Both the position numbers and the translations under genes were made by a program. A model generated the notes under the pieces. It saw nothing but the letters and a program-made list of their open reading frames with translations. It did not search any database and was not told where the DNA came from. Of a stretch of 14,250 bases of DNA, positions 1 through 8,304 are shown one piece after another. Within the stretch, counting starts at the first letter, position 1, and every line of letters begins with the position of its first letter. Origin of the DNA: Cudoniella acicularis (taxonomy: Eukaryota > Ascomycota > Leotiomycetes > Helotiales > Helotiaceae); contig JAAMPI010001460.1 of NCBI GenBank assembly GCA_013054445.1, positions 1-14,250 on the forward strand, given 5' to 3'.

Positions 1-231
1 ATCTTTCTCATGCGCATACTGACATGTTTGATTTCTAGAATACTGTCACAGTTTTCTTCCTGTCGTGTCGTGTAAGTTCTCCTTTGATTGCTGTTTCTTC
101 CCCTGCCGTTCTTTCACCAACTTCCTCATCCACCTGGCAACCTTCACAAGACATTTGAATCCCTTTCATTTGAATTTCGAAACACACTTTTCAGCTGCAG
201 AGCACAACCAACACTGTCGTCAACAGACACA

Positions 232-1566
232 ATGGCATTAAACGAGCGTTTCTCCGATGACGAGTTCGACTTCAACCACTTCTCCGACGAGGAGGAAGGC
301 TTTGCGCTATCAGATGACGAGGCAGCAGCAACGACAGCAACAGAAGCCGTCTCATCTGCCGCTGTTGCTCCTGCTCCAGCCCCAGCCCCAGCTCCTGTTC
401 CAGCAATACAGTTCCTTCTCTTCCCGGAACTGGCAAAGGAGCTGTAATTAAGGATCTGGGAGTTTGCTGCTGCAGCTCCGCGGATTGTCCCAATAGCCAT
501 TGCCGATCACCGCTTCGAGGTACATATTCTCTGCTAAATTTCTCAAGAGCTCGGCTAATTTGCTATTAGTACTGTACATGCCTCCGTTCCCTGATTTCCT
601 ACGTATCCTTCACGCTTCCTCCGATGCTCGCAAAGTCGGCCTCAAGATTTTTGTGCTTGCCATTTTGAGACCTCTTACACGTGGCCATAAATGACCAAGC
701 ATTGCATGGCAGTGGTTGTGGAGACAACAAAACTTAAACAATGTTGGAAACGATCCCGATCCCGTGGAGAAAACGCTGGAACTGAACCACGCGGTCGACT
801 CCCAAATTCTCTGCCAAACGATTCAAAACTCCCAGCTGGATCACCGTTCACTGAATTCTGCGCTGTTCACCCCGACCCAGAAGGTTGGATGCCCTTCGTC
901 ATAAATGACACTGAGGATTCCACTCCTGAAGCTGCGACAATGTACGTCAGCCCCACCACCGACACCTGCAAACTTATATTTCCGGAAAACGATATTCCAT
1001 ACCCTTGCTTCCATCTTCGGCCAGAATACTATCCTCTCAAGCAGTACTACAAGAATCCGTCCCTTGAATACATCATGCATGGTATCTACAAGGAGTTTCC
1101 GAACAAGAACGCTTAGGTCCCCCAAATCTTTTCAAGGATCCAAAATCTGGCTTTGGCCCTCAACCTTGACGCCTTCTGCCTTCACAGCTATCACCCCATC
1201 CCACGAGCTTTCGATGACAAGAGATGGATGAAGCGCGCTCTGCACAAATTCCTTTCCACCTTCGTGAAGTCGACACGCGAGCAATTCCCTGCTCTCAAGC
1301 GCCTTCCCCTCATCGTGGCTCTTTATCCGACGGCACCAATCTTGAAGAGTGTGGAGGGACATCGGTTGGAGTTGAGGGGTTTGAAAGATGCACCTGTTGT
1401 TGATAAGGACAGAAAGAATTCGATGGGTTTGGCTAAGTTGAAGCTTTTGGAGCATGAGCTTGAGATGTATTATCTGGATGAGTTCGGTGGTCTGGAGAAC
1501 GTTCGCCATAGTGTTAAGTTGGTGATTGAAGTTCCGAAAAGCTGCCCAAAGCGGAAGTGTTATTGA
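232..1566 (+). pseudogene. 2EXR-domain protein gene, broken by two in-frame stops and frame changes
   Basis: The ATG at 232 is the first in-frame ATG and has a good context (ACACAATGG). It opens a Ser/Asp/Glu-rich N-terminus (SDDEFDFNHFSDEEEG) followed by an Ala-Pro tract. The 2EXR motif then runs FPELAKEL-stop-LRIWEFA, with TAA at 445-447 in the middle of the conserved ELRxxIW block. The reading frame continues to about 519, where GTACAT...CTATTAG (520-569) looks like a 50-base intron. The second half of the domain (HASSDARKVGLKIF, about 605-650) lies in the +2 frame, which this intron does not join correctly. From about 850 the +1 frame resumes with YVSPTTDTCKLIF and runs to a TGA at 1564-1566, interrupted by TAG at 1114-1116 with homology-like sequence on both sides. 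The layout (2EXR first, then a YxxPxxDT-like segment) fits the fungal 2EXR family, whose function is unknown. The join between 650 and 850 is unresolved. Sequencing errors could in principle explain one lesion, but hardly all of them. Confidence 0.75.
520..569 (+). other. Probable intron inside the 2EXR pseudogene
   Basis: This 50-base segment starts GTACAT, has a GCTAAT branch-like site at 554-559 and ends TTAG. It begins directly after the codon for Glu in the segment DHRFE, where 2EXR homology stops in this frame. Splicing it leaves the next exon one base out of register with the HASSDARK segment, so either a one-base indel has occurred or the intron is not used. No alternative AG nearby restores the frame. 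Confidence 0.4.
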
Positions 1567-1594
1567 GGATGTTTGTTTGTATTTTAGAATGGTT

Positions 1595-1980
1595 CGCAGT
1601 TGGAGAGAGACTGTTCCAGAGATGAATTGAAGCTTTCATCACTCCGTCCTATTGTTCTCGAATCTTTTGCAAGTGTCCGATTGCATCACAGCTGCAGAGA
1701 TGCTCAGCATTACTCTCAGCTTCTGCGAGATCTGCAATCCATCTTATCCTTAATACCTCGCAGTTGCATAAATATTCACAGAAGCTCTTCCCAAGTGGAC
1801 TGGACCACTTCCATGTCTTTTCTGAGTATCTCACAGGGGGAAAGATATTCATAGGCTCTCTTCGAAAGCGGACGAAACCGCTTGCCTGTCCTTTCCTTAA
1901 TATCTCGCAGTTGCAAAGATCTTCACAGGGTCGCTTTCAAAAGTACGAGGCCGTTTATCTCTTCCCTCAAAGTGCATTCT
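1595..1980. repeat. Decayed tandem repeat, period about 73 bases
   Basis: A motif close to CTCGCAGTTGCAAAGATATT, followed by a CACAG-like segment and a pyrimidine-rich half, recurs with the anchor [C/A]NCAG ending at 1691, 1763, 1836 and 1910, so spaced 72, 73 and 74 bases. The three interior copies match over most of the unit. A diverged first copy may start at 1595 (CGCAGTTGGAGAGAGACTG), and traces of a last copy run toward 1980. The period is not a multiple of three and no frame is kept, so this is not a coding repeat. It lies just past the stop of the 2EXR pseudogene. Confidence 0.55.
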
Positions 1981-2209
1981 CGCTCCGTCCGAGTCGTTCG
2001 CTTTGTGAAATCCCTAAAAGACTCTAAACCATGCAGACATTTAAAATTCCACATCTGAATCCTTCTGCAAACTCCACTGTCTCTCCAACTTCTCATAGCG
2101 CTTGAGTTTATGGTTGTTTTGTATTTTTGAAGTGTTGTTGGTGCCCACTTAGGTAAGCGGGCTGGGGATCGGTCGTGCTCCTTCCATTAATACTCACGAA
2201 CCCCCCCTG

Positions 2210-2515
2210 CTATTATAGTCACGGCCACCCGCTTTCAGTAACGAGCTCCCGCGATTTAGTCATGAGCCCCCGCTTTTAGTTACGAGCATCCGCTCGCTTA
2301 AGCCTTACTAGTCTTAAGCTCCCGCAATTTAGTAACGAGCATCCGCGATTTAGTTATGAGCTCCCGTCTTTAGGTACGAGCATCCGTCTTTAGTAACGAG
2401 CTCCCGCTTTTAGTTATGAGTATCCGCGATTTAGTTACGAGTATCCGCTCGCTTGGCGCTTTTAGTCATGAGCATCCGCTCTTAGCTCCCGCTACTCACG
2501 AGTACCCGTCCCCGG
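2210..2515. repeat. Minisatellite, about 19-base units, 12-14 degenerate copies
   Basis: Units close to TTTAGTTACGAGCATCCGC follow each other through most of this segment, separated by GA, T or TC. Variation is concentrated at a few positions: TTAC, TAAC, TCAT or TTAT before GAG, and CATCCG, CTCCCG or TATCCG after it. CTCCCG-type and CATCCG-type units tend to alternate in the middle of the array, suggesting a 38-base dimer. Two units, at about 2275 and 2430, are both followed by CGCTT and a short spacer, hinting at a longer repeat of about 155 bases. There is no coding potential and no terminal repeat typical of a transposon. Confidence 0.8.
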
Positions 2516-2769
2516 CTCCTTCCCTATGGAAGAACTCATTTCTCTGACCTTGCAGACTTGAAGAAAGCTCCAGATCACAACGGCACTTGCAGTCAGCCAA
2601 GAAGCAAAGTACCTCAACTAAGAAGCTTTTATTCCTACAGAAGATACGAACAACAACCCAGATAGAATCCACAATGTCTCATTTGAGCGTGACAGATCAA
2701 GGGAAAACTTCAAACATCCCAACAGCACTCATTCTCTACAGCTAACAGTATTCCGAAGCCTGCAAGCCC

Positions 2770-4778
2770 TCACTTCAAATCCTCCTTTTCTTTCTCCCAA
2801 GGACCTGGACCCTCAGGCCCCGGCGGTCCTGGCGGTCCAGGTTCAGGCCCACGTTCCTCAACCCCATACGCATCCCAAATCCTCGGCCAAAACTCATCAC
2901 ACCTCTTCCCCTTATGGCTATCCTTCACCAACGTCGTCCCATTCGCCCAATCAAACTGCACCACATTCCCCTCACTCCCATACTTAGCCATCTTCGTCGT
3001 CGTATTCAGGAAATTCGGATCACTCTTTAGCACAAATCCCATCAAGTATTTCTGCCACTGCTCTGCGATGTACGGGACGACGTCCGTGGAGGAGGTGTTC
3101 TTGTTGTAGAAGGTGTAGGGCATATCTTGGCCGTGCAGCATGCTTATGTTTGCGATGCGGCCCAATTCGGTATTTATGACGCGAGAGAAAATGTAGTTGT
3201 AGGTGTTGTTTCCGCTAGCGGTGGAAATTCCTCTAGCATTGCAGTTTACGAGTGCTTCTCCTGCGATCTTGGCGAGTCGTCTGGTGCGGCGGGAAATTCC
3301 TGGCGCAGTGAAGAGAAAGCATGCTGTGCCTTCGTCGGGATACTCTCTCAGGATGTCATCGGTGGTGAGGGGGTCAATGAGTGGAAGTGCATTCTTGATA
3401 TAGTTGCTCAGTTCGGTAACTGTCCAGTCGGCTGAGAAGATGCAGGGTGCGGTGTGAATGGGGACGAAAGGCATGCCTTCTGCACCAACACCGCCGGTGA
3501 AGATCTCCACAGATTGATTTTGTTTTCCTTGTCGGAAGAGGGAGAGCGGAGGTGCTTTGATGGCTGAGCCGTCGACGACGGGGCCATAGGTGAAAGTGCC
3601 TATTAAGGAGAAACAGTCCATTAGTGCCGTTCGAATGGTGTGTTAAAGAACGAAAACATACCGTACGGAGATTTCAAGACAACACCCCTATTTGCATCTT
3701 TCAACTCCCATTCTTGTAGGTTCTTCGCTTCCTCAAGAGCGTCAACTTGCAAGAAATCCAAGAAGTCGAAGAAGCTGATGGTCTGATATGTGAGGCCCAA
3801 CGAGGTTCCAGGCGAGGGTACCCATGCCGGACTTTGAATAATAGCTTTCTTGAATGGGGTTTTGGGTATTACGGTTGAATCATCCCAAACCATCTGATGG
3901 GCAATCGATCCTGCTCCAGCACTTCCACCCATTACTGTCACGTTTCTTGGATCTCCGCCAAATTTCCCAATGTTATCTTGGATCCACTGAAGGGCCAGTC
4001 TTTGATCATAGAGACCGAGATTGGATTTACCCCCTTGGTCTTCGAATTCTGGACCTGCAAGGAAACCAAATGCTCCCATCTGTCAAAGTCAGCTAAAGAT
4101 ATCAAGAGTAAAGAGACAAGGAACACATACTCGATAATTCAAAGCAACATAGATAAAACTGTTGTTTTGAGCTCTGGTGTAGAGACCTGCAGGAGTGTAG
4201 GCTGGCATATCCTTCGCTCCAAAAACGTACCCACCACCATAAATCCATACCAGAACCGGAAGTGTTCCGTTCTCCTTAGCGGTGATATTGATCGGTCTGG
4301 CCACATCCAAAAACAGGCAATCTTCACCATCAGTCTCTGTTCTCAGCCATTTTTCCATGTCAAACTTGTCATCTGCTGTTGTCTGGGCATCGATGACCCA
4401 TTGCGGGAGAGCTTGGTAGCAAGAATGCCCGTAGGAACCATTGTATGTTGGCCTGTCTTTCTGCACAGCCACTGGTGGGACTGGAATCTGCCAACGTTTC
4501 TCCCCGATGGGTGCTTGTCCGTAACGGATGTTCTTGTAGGTGATATATCCACCATCTTTGTTCTCGGTTGTAGCGAGATGCTTTGCATATGGTAGCTCCA
4601 CGGTAGGATATTTGGAATGATTGCCAGCTGATATGGGATGGTCGGCATTTGAGTGAAGAGTGGAAGGATTGCCTGCCCATATACTCGCGAATATCTTAGA
4701 ATCGTAGCTAGAATCGTAGGCAGAGTCGAAGGCTGCTACTAAGGACGCGGAAAGCGCCAAAGGGAGCAAAGAACGCAT
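2770..4778 (-). CDS. Secreted type-B carboxylesterase, 3 exons, 631 residues
   Basis: An alpha/beta-hydrolase of the carboxylesterase/lipase type-B family that should hydrolyse carboxylic esters outside the cell; the substrate cannot be told. Exons on the minus strand are 4778-4131, 4079-3662 and 3599-2770. The introns (51 and 62 bases) have GTATGT donors and AG acceptors, and the phases join exactly. Residues 1-16 form a hydrophobic signal peptide ([16 protein letters not shown]). Family signatures follow in order: GEDCLFLDV at 151-159 (usual EDCLxLNV), the oxyanion-hole GGG at 181-183 in [11 protein letters not shown], the nucleophile elbow GGSAGAG with Ser269, the likely acid Glu396 in GAEGMPF, and His511 in MLHGQDMPY. 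The elbow has Gly where the family nearly always has Glu (GESAG). Several NxS/T sites suit a glycosylated secreted protein. The C-terminus ends in a Gly-Pro-rich tail at 606-622 and a charged KEKEDLK end. Length is slightly above the usual 530-600. It is probably an active enzyme. Confidence 0.93.
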
Positions 4779-6317
4779 GTTTACAACAGCTAAGTCAAGT
4801 CAACGAGGAAATTTTTGTTGAAGGCTGTGTTCAACAGGAAAACTAAGGAAGGGTGAAAGAGACGGCACCTTATGAGCTTTAGACCACATTTCAAGTAATC
4901 ATCCATTACACAAGAAACGTAAAAAGAGACACCAGTACGACTCTTTGAGTGCCTATCGTTGCACAAGAGCTACCGTTTTATCCACTTAGATAAAAGGCAA
5001 TACGTCTTACCTGTTTTATTTCCGTGCTTTTATGAGATGATCATGCATTGTGCTGATTACAATAAAGATTAGTATCACGACGCTGACCTTGGACTTGGAA
5101 CGAGTGGTTATGCTCATATAGGAGTTGTGCAACACATGATGATCTCTACCCTCTTCTGAAGTAAGTGTATGAAGCAACATGAAGCTCGTACTCAGTCCTT
5201 GGCTCTGCGAGAAAAGTGGCTTGGTGATCCCCAATGATGCAAATGTTATATGCAACAATCAGCTACTGACATGCTGCGGCATTGATTGATGTAGATCGCG
5301 GTCATGAAAAGTCATGATCTTCGGAGGTGCCGTTCAAGCTCAAGAGAGGATTGCGAGATAATGATATACGACTAGGGTGGCATTCAACGGAAGCATAAGC
5401 TGAGAGAGGTAATTGCAATTAAAAAAGTCAAAAATCAACATGCTGCAAAGCAACTCCGTGATCATCTGCGCATGAATCTACAATAATGGGATGGTGCCAA
5501 TAGAAAGCGGACTCGCTGGAGCATGATTTCCTCATGTTTGGGCTAAATGAGTACCATTACTGTACTCGGGGGAAAGAGCACAAGGTTACAGTGATGAAGC
5601 AAGCCCGCAGCTAGGCAGATACCCGTCCCGTAGCTTGAGATATCGGGATGCAAGTATTGGTACCACGTAAGACTAGCGCCCAGCGATTCGACTTGTAACA
5701 CGACCTTTCAGCTCGAGTACTCGACTTTGTGAAACTCAAGCTGGAAATTTCCGAGAGCGTAGGTACTAATTCTTACCGATCACAAGGGTTTCTAGGTACA
5801 AGAAGAGAATTCAGAGATCTTTCAACCAGCTCATAGACTTGAATAGGAGTCGATAAAAGCTTTTCAGAATCGGCTATGATCAAGACGGATGAAATCAGCA
5901 ACGATGAGGGATTTCATCCTTTGCTGTGCAGTTTTAAAAATTCCGTACACGGTTCAAGGGTAACTCTCTTTGGTCATGGAATGTCATGTCAGCTTGCGAT
6001 TGTGAAATTATGAAGAAACTCACTTCGAGTATATCTTACAACCAACCGGGAAGTCTGAAGAAATGGTTTCATCAAACCTCTATTGGCGTCCTAAGTCAAG
6101 TGGTATTGAATTTTGTGACTAGCGATCCCCAAAGCTATCTTCACTTAATATTGGAGTATGTGTTTTTTCAATGCATTTCAACCTATCTCAGATTAGACTG
6201 GTCAGGATCGTGTAACAAATAGTACCTATCAAGATACATGCTCTTAGCAGTGGATGGGATGGATATGCCAATAATTACACCACAAGCCACAATAAACGAA
6301 AATCCGCTCAAAAGCAC
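4779..6317. other. Gene-free stretch upstream of the esterase and downstream of SHR3
   Basis: This contains the probable promoter of the esterase on its left side and the 3' flank of SHR3 on its right. Short AT-rich open frames at 5016-5258 (-) and 5986-6222 (+) show no domain, no convincing start context and no splice partners. No tandem array, RNA gene or transposon end was recognised. Confidence 0.6.
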
Positions 6318-7034
6318 TTATTGCTTCTTCTTCGACGAGGATCTGGTCACATGTCCTCCGCTTTTCTGGCCTTTGGTGGCATTCTTCTCCTCTTGTTCCT
6401 TTTCGAACTTTTCGACCTCGTCCTGCTCCTTCCGTTCTGCGTACCATTGACCGGCTTGTAAGACAAGTACCCCGACCAAGACAAGAGCCAAGATTGTGTT
6501 ACTGGCGGCCATAACCCTCAAACTGTCTTCTCTTCCGATGGCAAGATCAGAACTTCCTTCAGGTACACCATATACGCCGAGAGTAACAATCCTGAGACCC
6601 TTGACAATATTTGTAATGTAAACCACGACACCCACGACATATAAGACTAGTGATGCGCCATCAAACAACAAGTTGGCTTCGGATGGTTTGAAAAGCTTTA
6701 TGAAGAAGCCGATGAAGCCGATGGAGATGGCAATGTGGAGAATTCGAGGGATGATGGGAGGAGAGGCGTGCAAAAACTTCAGATGCGTTTCCAGCTGATC
6801 ATAGTACGCATCAGGAGTAACCTCAGACGTCCATAAGAGAGGGTAGTCATAAGGGAAGGACGAGAAGAGCATGCCCAAGAAGAAGCATACGGCTATGATT
6901 TGCATTAGTCAAGCACAAAAGCTGAACGGACAGTACTCACGGCCAATGATCATGAATGTTGCAAAGGAACCAGAGCCACCTTGGCCTCTGGGCTTTTCAT
7001 AGGTCTTAAATATCGACACCTTTGAAGGATCCAT
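6318..7034 (-). CDS. SHR3: Shr3-type ER packaging chaperone for amino-acid permeases, 2 exons, 222 residues
   Basis: Shr3 is an ER membrane protein that keeps amino-acid permeases folded and helps load them into COPII vesicles. Exon 1 is 7034-6941 and exon 2 is 6892-6318. The 48-base intron has a GTGAGT donor, a GACTAAT branch site and a CATAG acceptor, and the phase-1 join (codon c|cc) keeps the frame. The family is recognised by SFATFMIIG, then FFLGMLFSSFPYDYPLLW at about 34-52, IKLFKPSEANLLFDGASL at 96-113, and LVLQAGQWYAE at 174-184. Four membrane segments lie near residues 23-43, 81-99, 110-127 and 158-179. The C-terminal tail is highly charged and ends KKKQ, which fits a KKxx dilysine ER-retrieval signal. 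Length matches the family (about 210-230). The short N-terminal extension before the first membrane segment is Gly/Ser-rich. It looks intact. Confidence 0.93.
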
Positions 7035-8304
7035 CTTGATGGTGGAGCTTAGGAGATTCTGCGTTGGATCTGTTTGCGATCTTATCTGGAGGGGAGATGT
7101 CTCGCGGAGATTGCGGTCGCGTGTTCGCTAGGATCAGATAGCGATCCCGAAGAGTGAGAGATCGGGTGAAGGAATGTGAATTGATCTGGCGGTCGTGATA
7201 CTATTTGATCTGGACGGAGGTAGGAAAGAGGACACACGTGAGAAAATTGGTAGTGGGCAGCGCGAGTTGGTGGATCTTTTGATGAATTTCGAGGCCGAAT
7301 ACGTTGCGCCTAGCCGACTGATTAGTGCCTCACCTAGCCCCTTCGGGCAGGTAGAGGACTCTGGGGAAACTCATCGACTCAAACGGACATCAAGGACTTA
7401 TTTTCACCATTGTCTTTTAAATTGAGTCTTGGTATGCTGTACCTTGTTGTTTTTGGCTTTTGTCGTGATAACTGGCCGGCGTATTTGAAATATTGTGACA
7501 AAGCCATAGGACAATTCCAATCCTCACATCTGCTTTGCTTGATTGCAGTCATCGCCGCCGTCTCGGCCTTCCCGAGTAAGAGTGGAGTATGGCTTGTCTT
7601 CGGTCCACAACCTTATCATGATATAGAAAAAGAAAAGTCTTCTGGAAAAGTCTACCGCCGCTATCTCGGAAGTTAGGTTCATCTGATCTACCTCCACCTT
7701 CAACCTGAGATGATATTCCAAACAATATTGTTTTACATTTTGATTACAATATTTTTACCAGACTATGTCTTGTAGCTCTACCAGAAAATCTTGTAACAAT
7801 AATTTTGCAACCTTGATATTTCTCAGTCACCCTCCCTTTGATCTGACACCCCGCTTGCGTGTTTTGCCTCTTGTATCGTCCTCTAAAATATCTGCCAGGC
7901 ATTTCATAATCGGAGACTGGTCCGCTGGCCTGAAACAGCTCTCCAAATTTGCCAGGTCATTATATGAGGGTAGTGGCTGCTAGTTGCCGCCAAACCTCTC
8001 AATACGATAGCCTTTTCCCACTCTTTCCTGTCATCGCGAATAACCGATACAGTTGGCCATCCGGGGGTTTGAGGGTTATAATACAGTCCGCAACTTTGTT
8101 TGAAGGGCTCTCCCTCTAGCCACACCAGGGGTCAAAATTCTCGACCTGTTGTAGCCCTTTTCATCTGTTCGTGCAACGATATACACAGTGCTGGGTTGGT
8201 TTACGGCATTGAGTCGTTGAACACGAAGCAGCGAAATACTCCTCCTGCCGCTTGGGGTCCTGAGAGTATACCCTCACCTGTTTCCTCCGCGAACAATTCC
8301 GACC
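7035..8304. other. Gene-free stretch between SHR3 and the sugar transporter
   Basis: This should hold the SHR3 promoter and 5' leader (left part) and the 3' flank of the transporter (right part). A small hairpin lies at 7332-7352. Open frames at 7195-7425, 7410-7676, 7765-7983 and 8100-8375 have no recognisable domain, and the last overlaps the 3' end of the transporter on the other strand. Confidence 0.55.

Larger units (their letters stand above)
1567..2769. other. Gene-free stretch between the 2EXR pseudogene and the esterase
   Basis: The two genes converge here, so this should be 3' flank for both. Apart from the two repeat arrays listed separately, I see only short open frames without recognisable motifs. 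No tRNA-like fold or transposase remnant was seen. Confidence 0.6.

Noticed and set aside
2210..2515. CRISPR-like array
   Set aside because: Units follow directly with no unique spacers and are degenerate; the genome is a fungus, so it is a minisatellite.
3127..3435. 102-codon plus-strand frame
   Set aside because: Antisense shadow of esterase exon 3, with no independent support.
3897..4595. 232-codon plus-strand frame
   Set aside because: It lies antisense to exons 1 and 2 and intron 1 of the esterase, whose motifs and splice phases are clear; its own translation has no domain.
5986..6222. 78-codon plus-strand frame in AT-rich intergenic DNA
   Set aside because: No recognisable motif, no splice partners, and a length expected by chance.
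6238..6450. 70-codon plus-strand frame
   Set aside because: Antisense to the charged C-terminal tail of Shr3; the peptide is a composition effect.
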